Source: Halobiforma lacisalsi AJ5 (GTDB taxonomy: Archaea; Halobacteriota; Halobacteria; Halobacteriales; Natrialbaceae). From it: a stretch of 64,000 nucleotides of DNA. The stretch covers positions 2,294,001-2,358,000 of the forward strand of contig NZ_CP019285.1 in the NCBI RefSeq assembly GCF_000226975.2, read 5' to 3'. Under the pieces are notes generated by a model, which did no database searches, had not been told where the DNA came from, and saw nothing but the letters and a program-made list of their open reading frames with translations. Within the stretch, counting starts at the first letter, position 1, and the number at the start of each line of letters is the position of its first letter. The translations under genes and the position numbers were made by a program. Positions 18,507-27,827 of the stretch are shown in pieces.

Positions 18507-20770
18507 AACTTACCGTTAAACCACTGAAACAGAAGGACGCAGGCCGCGGACTGGCCGCGATCGACCGCGTCTCGATGCGCGAGCTCGATCTCGAGAACGG
18601 CGACTACGTCGTGATCGACGGGGGAGGCGACGGCCAGGCCGTCGCCCGCGTTTGGCCGGGGTATCCCGAAGACGAGGGCCGCGGGATCGTCCGCATCGAC
18701 GGCCGTCTCCGCCAGGAGGCCGACGTCGGCATCGACGACAGCGTCACCGTCGAACCGGCGGACGTCAAACCCGCGAAGTCGGTCACGGTTGCGCTCCCCC
18801 AGAACCTCCGTATCCGCGGGGACATCGGCCCGCTCGTCCGTGACAAGCTCTCGGGCCAGGCCGTCACGGAGGGCCAGACGGTCCCGTTCTCGCTGTCGTT
18901 CGGCCCGATGGCCAGCTCCGGCCAGTCGGTGCCGCTGAAGATCGCGAGTACCTCGCCGTCCGGCACCGTGGTCATCACGGACTCGACGAGCATCGAGATC
19001 TCCGAGACGCCGGCCGAGCAGGTCAGCGCCGGCGGCGCGGGCGCGTCGCCGGAGGGCGTCCCGGAAGTCACCTACGAGGACATCGGCGGCCTGGACGACG
19101 AACTCGACCAGGTCCGCGAGATGATCGAGTTGCCGATGCGCCACCCCGAGCTGTTCCAGCAGCTCGGCATCGAGCCGCCAAAGGGCGTCCTCCTGCACGG
19201 CCCGCCGGGCACCGGGAAGACGCTCATGGCCAAGGCCGTCGCCAACGAGATCGACGCCCACTTCGAGACGATCTCCGGCCCGGAGATCATGTCGAAGTAC
19301 TACGGCGAGAGCGAGGAGCAACTCCGCGAGGTCTTCGAAGAGGCCGAGGAGAACGCCCCCGCGATCATCTTCATCGACGAACTCGACTCCATCGCCGCCA
19401 AGCGTGAGGAAGCCGGCGGCGACGTCGAACGTCGCGTGGTCGCGCAACTGCTCTCGCTGATGGACGGCCTCGAGGAACGCGGCCGCGTCACGGTTATCGC
19501 CGCGACGAACCGCATCGACGACATCGATCCCGCGCTCCGCAGGGGCGGTCGGTTCGACCGCGAGATCGAGATCGGCGTTCCGGACAAGGAAGGCCGCAAG
19601 GAGATCCTGCAGGTCCACACCCGCGGGATGCCCCTGGAGGAGGACGTCGACCTCGAGCACTACGCCGCGAACACCCACGGGTTCGTCGGCGCCGACCTCG
19701 AGAGTCTCGCTCGCGAGGGGGCGATGAACGCCCTCCGGCGCATTCGTCCGGACCTCGACCTCGAGAGCGAGGAGATCGACGCCGACGTCCTCGAGTCCCT
19801 GCAGGTCACCGAGGACGACTTCAAGGAGGCGCTCAAGGGCATCCAGCCATCCGCGATGCGCGAAGTCTTCGTCGAGGTTCCCGACATCACCTGGAACGAC
19901 GTCGGCGGCCTCGAGGACACCAAAGAGCGACTCCGCGAGACGATCCAGTGGCCGCTCGACTACCCCGAGGTCTTCGAGCAGATGGACATGGAGGCCGCCA
20001 AGGGCGTCCTCATGTACGGACCCCCCGGGACGGGGAAGACCCTGCTCGCGAAGGCGGTCGCCAACGAGGCGGAGTCTAACTTCATCTCGATCAAAGGCCC
20101 CGAACTGCTGAACAAGTACGTCGGGGAATCCGAGAAGGGCGTCCGCGAGGTCTTCGAGAAGGCCCGCTCGAACGCCCCGACCGTGATCTTCTTCGACGAG
20201 ATCGACTCCATCGCGGGCGAACGCGGCCAGCGCCAGGCCGACTCCGGCGTCGGTGAACGGGTCGTCTCGCAACTCCTGACCGAGCTGGACGGCCTCGAGG
20301 AACTCGAGGACGTCGTCGTCATCGCGACGACGAACCGGCCGGACCTGATCGACAGCGCGCTCCTGCGTCCGGGCCGGCTGGATCGCCACGTCCACGTCCC
20401 CGTCCCCGACGAGGAGGGCCGGAAGAAGATCTTCGAGGTCCACACCCGGGACAAGCCGCTCGCGGATGCGGTCGACCTCGACTGGCTGGCCGCGGAGACC
20501 GAGGGCTACGTCGGCGCCGACATCGAAGCGGTCTGTCGCGAGGCATCGATGGCCGCCAGCCGCGAGTTCATCAACTCGGTCGACCCCGAGGAGATGGCCG
20601 ACACCGTCGGAAACGTCCGTATCAGCAAGGAACACTTCGAGCACGCCCTCGAGGAGGTCAACCCGAGCGTGACCCCCGAGACGCGCGAGCGCTACGAGGA
20701 GATCGAAGAGGAGTTCGATACGGCCGAACCGGCCCAGGAAGAGGATCAGCTCGGCCGGACGTTCCAGTAA
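18503..20770 (+). CDS. cdcH: CDC48/VCP-type AAA+ ATPase
   Basis: 755 residues. Residues 1-180 form the double-psi beta-barrel/N domain that binds substrates and adaptors ([21 protein letters not shown]). Two AAA modules follow, each with GPPGTGKT Walker A (near 233 and 506), Walker B with acidic residues ([15 protein letters not shown] and [15 protein letters not shown]) and arginine fingers. A hexamer of this protein unfolds proteins, often feeding the proteasome. The C-terminus ends DQLGRTFQ without the eukaryotic HbYX tail. It is coupled by overlap to the Hsp20-like gene. A 1060-codon open frame on the opposite strand is a codon-bias artefact. Confidence 0.96.
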   Translation: MKLTVKPLKQKDAGRGLAAIDRVSMRELDLENGDYVVIDGGGDGQAVARVWPGYPEDEGRGIVRIDGRLRQEADVGIDDSVTVEPADVKPAKSVTVALPQNLRIRGDIGPLVRDKLSGQAVTEGQTVPFSLSFGPMASSGQSVPLKIASTSPSGTVVITDSTSIEISETPAEQVSAGGAGASPEGVPEVTYEDIGGLDDELDQVREMIELPMRHPELFQQLGIEPPKGVLLHGPPGTGKTLMAKAVANEIDAHFETISGPEIMSKYYGESEEQLREVFEEAEENAPAIIFIDELDSIAAKREEAGGDVERRVVAQLLSLMDGLEERGRVTVIAATNRIDDIDPALRRGGRFDREIEIGVPDKEGRKEILQVHTRGMPLEEDVDLEHYAANTHGFVGADLESLAREGAMNALRRIRPDLDLESEEIDADVLESLQVTEDDFKEALKGIQPSAMREVFVEVPDITWNDVGGLEDTKERLRETIQWPLDYPEVFEQMDMEAAKGVLMYGPPGTGKTLLAKAVANEAESNFISIKGPELLNKYVGESEKGVREVFEKARSNAPTVIFFDEIDSIAGERGQRQADSGVGERVVSQLLTELDGLEELEDVVVIATTNRPDLIDSALLRPGRLDRHVHVPVPDEEGRKKIFEVHTRDKPLADAVDLDWLAAETEGYVGADIEAVCREASMAASREFINSVDPEEMADTVGNVRISKEHFEHALEEVNPSVTPETRERYEEIEEEFDTAEPAQEEDQLGRTFQ

Positions 20771-20949
20771 CGTCCGTCGTCGGCTCCGCTCCGCTCGGCT
20801 CCGCTCTGCTTCCTTTCGTTTCGGTTCCAGGGTTTGCCTTTCAGTAGTTCGACTCGGTCGGGAGTCCCCCGTGCGGTCCGTCGTCCCGAGTCCGATGATG
20901 CAATCGGGGGCAGTCGCGGTTGCTCGTGCCTGACGGACGACGGTCCGTC

Positions 20950-21396
20950 TCACTCGACCGTCCGTCGTCCCGTGATTTCGATCGGCTCGAGTTCGTACAG
21001 CACCATCTCGACCTCGGGAACGGCTTCGTCGAAGAGTCGGAACGGCGGGAACAGTTCGTTGAGCCGTGTGTCGGTGTACTCGTCCTGTTCCTCCTGCGGG
21101 AGGCAATCGATCCGTCCCCGAATCACGACGCTCCAGGAGGACGTCGTCTCCTCGTCGAACTCGTAGACGACGAACGTCGCGGTGTCGGTCGTTTCGGCGT
21201 ACTCGACTTTCGTACTTCCCGGCTCGTCGCTCATCCGAATGACGAACCGCGAACCGTCGTAGTGGTAGTTCAACGGGACCGCGTACGCATCGTTGCCGTC
21301 CGCAAGCGCCAGCGTCCCGTGACCCTGCTCGTCCAGTAGCTCCTCGAGTTCGTCCTCGGGAACACCCGTCGTGTACACGTATTCGACGTCGTCCAT
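20950..21396 (-). CDS. Pyridoxamine 5'-phosphate oxidase-like FMN-binding protein
   Basis: 148 residues from ATG 21396. The layout ELLDEQGHGTLALADGNDAYAVPLNYHYDGSRFVIRMS is the split-barrel flavin-binding fold (PF12900/PF01243 type), where the PLNYHYD strand contacts FMN. Haloarchaea have many paralogues, few with a known reaction; they are thought to be flavin reductases or F420/FMN-dependent oxidoreductases. A longer in-frame reading upstream to 21879 is shadow of the peroxiredoxin gene and was not used. It converges with cdcH across 180 bases of T-rich sequence without other genes. Confidence 0.8.
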   Translation of the reverse strand: MDDVEYVYTTGVPEDELEELLDEQGHGTLALADGNDAYAVPLNYHYDGSRFVIRMSDEPGSTKVEYAETTDTATFVVYEFDEETTSSWSVVIRGRIDCLPQEEQDEYTDTRLNELFPPFRLFDEAVPEVEMVLYELEPIEITGRRTVE

Positions 21397-21520
21397 GAGG
21401 GAACGGCACCGCCCAGGGAGAAATAACGATCCGTCAGCGTAGAGCCGGGTATGCACGATCGCGAACGATCGTGTCCCCGAAAGCGACGGATCAGGGGCAG
21501 GGGTAGGGGTAGGATCGGAG

Positions 21521-21991
21521 TCAGGGCTCGGCGAACGCCGGAAAGTCGTCCAGCACTGCTTCGGCGTGACCGTCGGGCGAGACGCCCTCGTAGACCGCCT
21601 CGATTCGGCCGTCGGGATCGACGACGTAGGTGTTGCGGAAGACGCCGTCGAACGTATTGCCGAACATCCGCTTTTCGCCGTAGGACTCGTACAGCGTCGC
21701 GACCTCGCCGTTTTCGTCCGAGAGCAGGTCGAAGGTGAGGTCGTGGTCGTCGGCGAACGTCTCGAGGTCCGAGACGGGGTCGTCACTGATCCCGACGACC
21801 GCGGTATCGCGCTCTTCGAAGGCCTCGAGCGCGTCCTCGAACTCGCGGGCCTCCGTCGTACAGCCGTCGGTGTTCGCACGCGGATAGAAGTAGAGGACGA
21901 GGCGCTGGCCGTCGAAATCGGATCGCTGGACCGTCTCGCCGTGCTGGTTCTGTAGTTCGAACGCTGGTGCGGTATCGCCGACGTCGAGCAT
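21521..21991 (-). CDS. bcp: Peroxiredoxin, Bcp/PrxQ type (1-Cys)
   Basis: 156 residues from ATG 21991. The thioredoxin-fold start LDVGDTAPAFELQNQHGETV and the active-site block LVLYFYPRANTDGCTTEAREF identify a Bcp peroxiredoxin that reduces hydroperoxides. The peroxidatic Cys is C44. The usual resolving Cys five residues later is Arg (R49), so recycling probably depends on an external thiol. The usual T-P-G-C is T-D-G-C here. A longer start at 22099 adds 36 residues with no homology. The gene is free-standing. Confidence 0.92.
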   Translation of the reverse strand: MLDVGDTAPAFELQNQHGETVQRSDFDGQRLVLYFYPRANTDGCTTEAREFEDALEAFEERDTAVVGISDDPVSDLETFADDHDLTFDLLSDENGEVATLYESYGEKRMFGNTFDGVFRNTYVVDPDGRIEAVYEGVSPDGHAEAVLDDFPAFAEP

Positions 21992-22150
21992 GGGGATGCG
22001 TTCGCGACGGTCGTTGTATGCGTTGCGTTTCGTTCCCGTCCGTTCTTCGCCCACCCTCGTCTCCCGGTTCGCCTTCCCCTGTTCGACGCTCGCGATCAAA
22101 ACCAGGCCTCCTTCCGCTCCTCTGTCCCCGTCTCTACCCCGTCTATGTGC

Positions 22151-23173
22151 TCACTCGAGCGGTTCGGCGGCGTCGCGGTCGACCAGCGGCGTCGCGTTCT
22201 GCTCGGGGAGCGTGACGACGTCGTCCGTCGAGAGCGTGTACTCGCGGTCGTCGACGCCGAGGATCGAGCCGACGTCCTGGGTGATCCTGACGGTGACGCG
22301 GTCGACGTCGTCCGAGCGGGTGGCGGTATCGCGGTCGCCCGTCGCGTCCCCGTTCTCGCCGTCGGAGTCGGCGGGATCGGTCGCTCCTCTCGGACCGCCG
22401 GTTTCCGGCGGCTCCGGGTCGGCGGTGGAATCGGGACCGTCGTCGATCGGCGGCCCGTCCCCGCCCATGACGTCCGCAGCCGTGACGCCACTCGAGGGCT
22501 CGTCCGGCCGGTCTGCCCCGGTCCCGGTCCCGGTTCCAGCCTCGGGTTCGGATTCGGCCGGCGGTTCCTGTGGAGGGACCGGCGGCGCGTCGTCCGCCCC
22601 GTCCGCGCGCTCGGACTCCGATTCGAGACCGGGTTCGGGCGCGGCGTCGGGCGGGACCTCGGTCGGGGGATCGGAATCGAGATCCCGTTCGGGGGCCGTG
22701 CCCGGTTCGACGCCGGTTGGACCGGCGCTCGAGTCCGATCGGTCGCCGGTCGACGGCTCCGGCTCCGGCTGTGGGTCCGCTTCGGCTTCCCCCTCGAGCA
22801 CGTCGAGCACACGCGATTTGTTCGATTCGATACGGTCGACCAGATCGTCGAAGAGGTCGGCCTCCTCCGCGGTGAGGCCCTCGTCGTCGGCCGCCATGCC
22901 GGCCGCGGCGAGGCTGGCCTGCTTGACGAGTTTCCCCATTCGGCGCTCGTAGATGGCCTCGACGACGTCCTTGGCGGTCTCGATCTCGTCGGTGAGGCGG
23001 CTCACTTCGGGCGAGGAGAACGGATCCTCGGCGCGCTCGGCCGCGCGGTCTCGCTCCTCCTCGAGGTCGGCGATGTACTCGCCGACCTCCTGGTAGAACG
23101 AGGGGCGGAGGTTCTGGAGGCTGTCCTTCTGGCGCTCCTTGCTCTGGACCGAGCGCAGTTCGTCCAAGTTCAT
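22151..23173 (-). CDS. DNA replication factor GINS (Gins51-type)
   Basis: 340 residues. Residues 1-130 are the helical A domain (MNLDELRSVQSKERQKDSLQ, LRPSFYQEVGEYIADLEEE), residues about 135-285 are a long disordered acidic Pro/Glu/Asp-rich linker, and residues about 290-340 are the small beta B domain (VTVRITQDVGSILGVDDREYTLSTDDVVTLPEQNA). A-then-B order marks the Sld5/Psf1-like Gins51 class. GINS joins MCM and the RecJ-like Cdc45 homologue in the replicative helicase. It is the second gene of a priS-GINS operon; its ATG overlaps the priS stop by four bases. The linker is far longer than in crystallised archaeal GINS. Confidence 0.88.
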   Translation of the reverse strand: MNLDELRSVQSKERQKDSLQNLRPSFYQEVGEYIADLEEERDRAAERAEDPFSSPEVSRLTDEIETAKDVVEAIYERRMGKLVKQASLAAAGMAADDEGLTAEEADLFDDLVDRIESNKSRVLDVLEGEAEADPQPEPEPSTGDRSDSSAGPTGVEPGTAPERDLDSDPPTEVPPDAAPEPGLESESERADGADDAPPVPPQEPPAESEPEAGTGTGTGADRPDEPSSGVTAADVMGGDGPPIDDGPDSTADPEPPETGGPRGATDPADSDGENGDATGDRDTATRSDDVDRVTVRITQDVGSILGVDDREYTLSTDDVVTLPEQNATPLVDRDAAEPLE

Positions 23174-24345
23174 TCTTTCTCCTTTTCTGCCCTGCCGCGG
23201 GTCATCAGGAAGACCGCAACGTACTCCGGAAGTGACTGATCGCCGTCCGAGATTGTAAAGCTATCTCCTCCGAGTTCGACCTCGCCGCCGTCGGTGACGT
23301 CGACCGCGATCTCCTGTCCGCGGAACGTGTCGGGGACGGCGTCGACGAGCGGGTCGAAGTCCTCGAGTTCGTCGCGCTCGAGGCGGACCGTCTCGAGCCC
23401 GCTGCCGCCGTGGAGGCTGCCGGGCAGCCGGATGAGGCGGTTGGTGTCCGTGGTGACGGGTTCGTCGATCGGTGCGTTGTCCCGTTCGACGGCCGTCTCG
23501 GCGAACCGCTCGGCCAACTGGGCGACGGCGGTATGGACCGTGACGTTGCCCGCCTCGAGCCCCTCGCGGTTGTTCCGGGCGGCGTTCAGCGTCGCCTTCG
23601 CTTTCCCCTCGCCGATGCCGTCGAACTCCTGGAGGCGCTCGAGGGCGGCCGATTCCTCCATCGCGAGCAACTCGTCGACGAACTCCATGAAGTGGCGGTG
23701 GATGCGCCGTCCCCAGCCGCCTTCGACCCGCAGGGTCCGGCGTTCGGTCGGCGTCTTCCGACCGAGGCCGGCGACGGTCTCGGTCTCGATCAGTTCCTCG
23801 AACTCGAGGCCGATGCCCCGTACGTAGTCGACGATCTCGCGGCGGTGTTCCCGTTCCAGGTCCAGGACGTTCTCGTCGCGGACGTGGACGTGGTACCCCC
23901 GGCCGCCGGAGAAGACGATCTCGGTGTCCTCGAAGGCGAAGTCGTCCTCGAGGAAGTCCAGTAGCCGGAAGAGAGCGTCCTTACACTTCGAGAGCATCTC
24001 GGCGTAGGAGTCCTCGCCCAGCGTGACGGTCGGGAGGTGGTCGGCGTCCAGGTCGAAGACGAGGTCGGCGGACTGCCAGTCCTTCTCGTTCATCGACCCC
24101 GCGCCGGGGTCGCGAAAGCGGCCGGCCGAGAAGTAGACGTGGCGTGGCCGCTTCCGGACGAGAAACTCGGAGAGGTTCCCCAACTCGAGGAGCGAACGAT
24201 GGCGAACCATGGTGGTATCGGGTCCTTCGGTCCAGGGAATGTACCCCCACTCGCGTTCGTTGGCCGCCGGCGGTGGCGTGATCTCCGTTCGTCGGTAGTG
24301 ATCCCGGAACCGCCCGCGAAGATAGGCCCTCGTTCGCTCCTCCAT
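23170..24345 (-). CDS. priS: DNA primase catalytic (small) subunit
   Basis: 391 residues from ATG 24345. The AEP-fold catalytic carboxylates lie in LVFDLDADHLP (D98, D100 and D102), followed by the SGGRGYHVHV motif with the active-site His. The zinc site typical of PriS is reduced. With PriL it lays down RNA/DNA primers at the fork. The start is preceded by an AT-rich patch and not by family sequence, so the longer in-frame reading to 25092 was rejected. Overlap with GINS indicates coupled translation of primase and helicase parts. Confidence 0.94.
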   Translation of the reverse strand: MEERTRAYLRGRFRDHYRRTEITPPPAANEREWGYIPWTEGPDTTMVRHRSLLELGNLSEFLVRKRPRHVYFSAGRFRDPGAGSMNEKDWQSADLVFDLDADHLPTVTLGEDSYAEMLSKCKDALFRLLDFLEDDFAFEDTEIVFSGGRGYHVHVRDENVLDLEREHRREIVDYVRGIGLEFEELIETETVAGLGRKTPTERRTLRVEGGWGRRIHRHFMEFVDELLAMEESAALERLQEFDGIGEGKAKATLNAARNNREGLEAGNVTVHTAVAQLAERFAETAVERDNAPIDEPVTTDTNRLIRLPGSLHGGSGLETVRLERDELEDFDPLVDAVPDTFRGQEIAVDVTDGGEVELGGDSFTISDGDQSLPEYVAVFLMTRGRAEKEKE

Positions 24346-24501
24346 GCGCCTCGGGTAGTCGTGGATGGGGGAGTATAATCCTGCCGAAAGTCGCGGTCCG
24401 GGTGGGGAGTGGGAACGGATCGCGGATGTCGGACCGTCAGTGACGGCGGTCAGTGCCGCCGGTATCGCAGGGTTTAGCCCATCGGAACGGCTGGGTCGAC
24501 C

Positions 24502-25740
24502 ATGACCCGCCAGTTCACGTCGCTCGCGGAGCTCCGCGAGACGCTCGCGAACCACTCGTTCGACCGGCCGCCGGCGATCGTCGCCAACGCCCACATCACG
24601 GGGGTAAGCGTTGCGCGGGCGCTCGCCGCCCGCGACGTTCCCGTCATCGCGCTCGACCGCGTCGGGGACGGCGTCGCGCCGCCCTCCGAGGCCATCGTCG
24701 CGGCCGGGGAGGTAACCTTCCCGCTGGACGATCCCGAGGGCTTCCGAGAGGACGTCGAGTCGGTCGCCGAGGTACTGGATCACGAGCCCGTCGCCTTCCC
24801 CTGCATGGACGAGTGGGTCCACGCGTTCGCGGAGACGGAACCCGAAGGCGTCCGGCTTCCCTTCGCCGAACGGGACGTGATCGCCGACGTGCTCGACAAG
24901 GAGTCGCTGTACGCGACCGCCGAGGAACTCGACGTTCCCTTCCCCGAGACGTACCGCCTCTCCGACGTCGACCCCGACCAGGCGGCGGACCGGCTCGGCT
25001 TCCCGCTGGTCGTCAAGCCCGCGCGCAAGCGGGAGTTCGAGGAACTGCTCGGGACGAACGTCGTCGAAGTCGCGGACCGCGAGGAGTTCCACGACGTCGT
25101 CGCGGAGGCGGACGATGCCGGCGTCCGCGTCATGGCACAGGAGAAGGTCCCCGTCGAGACGGGCGAGGACCGATCCTTCGCCTCCTACGTCTCGCCGGAC
25201 GGCGACGTCACCAGCGTCGTCGGCAACGCCCGGGTCCGCTACCCGCAGGGGTACGGCACCTCCTGCGTCGTCGACGCGGTCGACGACCCCGAACTCGAGG
25301 CTCGTGCCCGCTCGGTGCTCGAGGAGAGCGGCTACTACGGGATCAGCGAGGCCGAGTTCGTCTACGACCGCGACCGCGAGGACTACGTCCTGCTCGACGT
25401 GAACACCCGTCCCTGGAAGTGGATCTCGATGCCCGTCGAGGCGGGCGCGAACCTGCCGTACGCCGCCTACACGGACGCCGTCGACGCGGATCTCGAGTAC
25501 GAGGCGGGCGAATCCGCCGACGCCCGCTGGCTCTACCTCCCCGACTACCTCTCACTGCTCGCGGAGTCGCCGTCGTTCCCTGACGTGCTCTCGAACGACG
25601 AATGGACCGCCTTGCTATCGGGCGAGTTCGAGTCGGACCGCGGGCTAACGACGGGCGTCTACCGGCCGTCCGATCCGGGGCCTGCGCTGCAGGTACTCGA
25701 GACGAAGTTCGGCGGGCCGGACTACTACTGTTCCTGCTGA
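24502..25740 (+). CDS. ATP-grasp family ligase of unknown substrate
   Basis: 412 residues. The N-terminal Rossmann-like part (PAIVANAHITGVSVARALAARDVPVIALDR) precedes the ATP-grasp core: LGFPLVVKPARKREF (ATP lysines), an AQEKVPVE strand, the GYYGISEAEFVYDR segment and VNTRPWKW for Mg2+ binding. It resembles haloarchaeal carboxylate-amine ligase-like proteins that join a carboxylate to an amine or thiol. The substrate cannot be inferred and the neighbours give no clue. The C-terminus ends with an unusual YYCSC. Confidence 0.8.
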   Translation: MTRQFTSLAELRETLANHSFDRPPAIVANAHITGVSVARALAARDVPVIALDRVGDGVAPPSEAIVAAGEVTFPLDDPEGFREDVESVAEVLDHEPVAFPCMDEWVHAFAETEPEGVRLPFAERDVIADVLDKESLYATAEELDVPFPETYRLSDVDPDQAADRLGFPLVVKPARKREFEELLGTNVVEVADREEFHDVVAEADDAGVRVMAQEKVPVETGEDRSFASYVSPDGDVTSVVGNARVRYPQGYGTSCVVDAVDDPELEARARSVLEESGYYGISEAEFVYDRDREDYVLLDVNTRPWKWISMPVEAGANLPYAAYTDAVDADLEYEAGESADARWLYLPDYLSLLAESPSFPDVLSNDEWTALLSGEFESDRGLTTGVYRPSDPGPALQVLETKFGGPDYYCSC

Positions 25741-25847
25741 CGGCGGTCTCGAGCAGGGTGGTCTCGAGGTAACCCGCGCGTCGTCGATCCCACCCGAATT
25801 TCTCCGGTGTCGGATCCCTTTTTTCTCGAGCGACGGACCGTCGGACG

Positions 25848-27200
25848 ATGAGCGACCCCTTACGCTTCAACCTCTTTACGATGAACTCCGTCGAGCACGT
25901 CTCGCCGGGGACTTGGACGATTCCGGGGGATCAGTCCCACCGGTACACCGACCGCGAGTACTGGACCGATGTCGCCCGAACCGCCGAACGGGCCGGCTTC
26001 GACGCGATCTTCTTCGCCGACGTGCGGGGGATCTACGACGTCTACGACGACGACCGCGACCCCGCGATCCGGCGGGCGATCCAGACGCCCTCGAACGCCC
26101 CGCAGGCGCTCGTCCCTGCGATGGCCGAGGTGACCGACGACATCGGGTTCGCGATCACGCGCTCGACGAGCTACGTCCACCCCTACCAGCTCGCCCGCGA
26201 ACTCTCGACGCTCGACCACGTCACCGACGGCCGGATCGCGTTCAACGTCGTCACCTCCTACCTCGAGAGCGCGGCCGAGAACCTGGGGCTGGGCGACCGG
26301 ATGGACCACGACGAGCGCTACGACCGCGCCGACGAGTTCATGGACGTCTGCTACCGCCTCTGGGAGGACTCCTGGGAGGACGATGCGGTCGTCCGCGACG
26401 CCGACTCTGGGACCTACACCGACCCCGAAAAGGTCCACGCGATCGACTACGAGGGCGACTACTTCTCGATCCCCGGCCCGCACGGCTGCGAGCCCTCGCC
26501 CCAGCGGACGCCGGTCATCTACCAGGCGGGTTCGTCGGACCGCGGCCGCGAGTTCGCGGCAACGAACGCCGAGGGCGTGTTCGTCTCCCAGCCGACGAAG
26601 GCGGCGACCCGCGACTACATCGAGGACATGCGCGAGCGCGTCGCGTCCCACGGCCGCGACCCCGACTCGCTGAAGTTCTTCCCGGGAATCGTCGTGATCA
26701 CGGGCGAAACCGACGAGGTCGCCCGGGAGAAACACGAGACCTACACGGAACACATCAGCGTCGAGGGGACCCTCTCGCTGCTGTCGGGCTTCATCGACAT
26801 GGACCTCTCGGAACTCGAGCCCGACCAGGTGGTCGAACACATCGAGACCGACGCGATCCGGGGGACGATCAACGCCTTCACGAAGAACGACCCCGACCGC
26901 GAGTGGACCGTCGCGGAGGTCGCGCAGTTCGCCGGGCTCGGCACGACCTCCCCGGTGATCGTCGGCGGCCCCGAGACGGTAGCCGACGAACTCGAGTCCT
27001 GGCGCGACGAGATCGGCGTCGACGGCTTCAACCTCAAGGAGGTCACCCGCCCCGGAAGTCTGGCGGACTTCGTGGAGTACGTCGTTCCGGTCCTGCGCGA
27101 GCGCGGGCTGATCCGCGAGTCGTACGAGGGCGAGACGCTCCGGGAGAACCTGTTCGGACGACGCGGACTCCCCGAGGGGCATCCTGGAGGGGATGCGTAG
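25848..27200 (+). CDS. FMN-dependent monooxygenase, NtaA/SnaA/DszA type
   Basis: 450 residues with a bacterial-luciferase-like TIM barrel. MNSVEHVSPGTWTIPGDQSHRY near the start, SYVHPYQLARELSTLDHVTDGRIAFNVVTS in the middle and VIYQAGSSDRGREFAATNAEGVFVSQPT are the diagnostic blocks of the NtaA/SnaA/DszA/SoxA group. Members oxidise nitrilotriacetate, dibenzothiophene sulfone or related compounds with FMNH2 from a separate reductase. No reductase or uptake gene is adjacent, so the substrate is unknown. Composition is like that of the host. It is followed by 400 bases of mostly non-coding DNA. Confidence 0.88.
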   Translation: MSDPLRFNLFTMNSVEHVSPGTWTIPGDQSHRYTDREYWTDVARTAERAGFDAIFFADVRGIYDVYDDDRDPAIRRAIQTPSNAPQALVPAMAEVTDDIGFAITRSTSYVHPYQLARELSTLDHVTDGRIAFNVVTSYLESAAENLGLGDRMDHDERYDRADEFMDVCYRLWEDSWEDDAVVRDADSGTYTDPEKVHAIDYEGDYFSIPGPHGCEPSPQRTPVIYQAGSSDRGREFAATNAEGVFVSQPTKAATRDYIEDMRERVASHGRDPDSLKFFPGIVVITGETDEVAREKHETYTEHISVEGTLSLLSGFIDMDLSELEPDQVVEHIETDAIRGTINAFTKNDPDREWTVAEVAQFAGLGTTSPVIVGGPETVADELESWRDEIGVDGFNLKEVTRPGSLADFVEYVVPVLRERGLIRESYEGETLRENLFGRRGLPEGHPGGDA

Positions 27201-27370
27201 CACTGTCCGGCGGGTCGCCATTCCCTCGCCCCCACCGGCGCCGACTCGAGTCTCGGCGAGATCGCACCGTCATTCGACGGTGGTTTCCGTGCGGTTCCGG
27301 CGACGAAACCGCACGACGATAACGGGATGGGGCGTAACTTTCTCAACGGGTGCGGCCGTAGCTCCGACCG

Positions 27371-27706
27371 GTGGTCGCCGATGATTCGAGCGGACGCGAC
27401 CCCGTCGAGGACGCCGTCCCGGCGATGAAGCGGATCAATCCGGAGCTGTCGCCGTCGGACCCGGCCTCGCACATCGGCCGTCCGACCGACTGCGTCGAGA
27501 CGGTGCCGGCGGAGCGTGACCGCCTTGAGGTCGGGGTCGACGACCCCGCGGCCGAGTGGGTCGGCTACCCGTCTCCGAGCGGCGTCCATCTCCATCCCTA
27601 CAATCATGAGCACTCCCTGGATCGACCTCGAGTGTCCGTCCTGTCGCGAACAGTGGGAAGACGACCCGGCCGATCTGCCGGCGCCGGGCAACGAGTTCAC
27701 GTGTGA
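27371..27706 (+). CDS. Possible short protein, doubtful (overlaps next gene)
   Basis: An open frame from GTG 27371 has host-like codon bias across 27371-27605 (most third positions G or C, many Asp and Glu codons), reading for example PAMKRINPELSPSDPASHIG. No family is recognised. It runs on for 100 bases into the zinc-ribbon gene in another frame, where its codon use collapses, so it may be a gene whose own stop was lost, a decayed 5' part, or chance. The rest of the 27201-27370 gap shows nothing I can name. Confidence 0.3.
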   Translation: MVADDSSGRDPVEDAVPAMKRINPELSPSDPASHIGRPTDCVETVPAERDRLEVGVDDPAAEWVGYPSPSGVHLHPYNHEHSLDRPRVSVLSRTVGRRPGRSAGAGQRVHV

Positions 27707-27788
27707 ACACTGCGACGACGAACGGCCCGTATCGGAGTTCGTCAAAACGCCGGAAGGGCTCGAGATCCACGAGAACTTCCACGCGTAG
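27606..27788 (+). CDS. Small zinc-ribbon protein (60 aa)
   Basis: 60 residues: STPWIDLECPSCREQWEDD, then FTCEHCDDERPVSEFVKTPE. The two CxxC pairs (C10/C13 and C33/C36) should hold one zinc ion. The protein resembles a haloarchaeal family of single-ribbon proteins of unknown role. ATG 27606 is chosen because it is the first start in frame with the Cys motif and is followed by host-like codons. It converges with the FmdE-like gene 39 bases downstream. Confidence 0.72.
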   Translation: MSTPWIDLECPSCREQWEDDPADLPAPGNEFTCEHCDDERPVSEFVKTPEGLEIHENFHA

Positions 27789-27827
27789 CGTCGGAGTTGG
27801 GGTTCCGGGACCTTTTTTGACCGGTCG

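Noticed and set aside
18227..21409. 1060-codon open frame on the minus strand across cdcH
   Set aside because: It is an antisense shadow: high third-position GC on the cdcH strand removes stops in the mirrored frame. Its product is Asp/Val/Leu-rich without domains, whereas cdcH is fully conserved.
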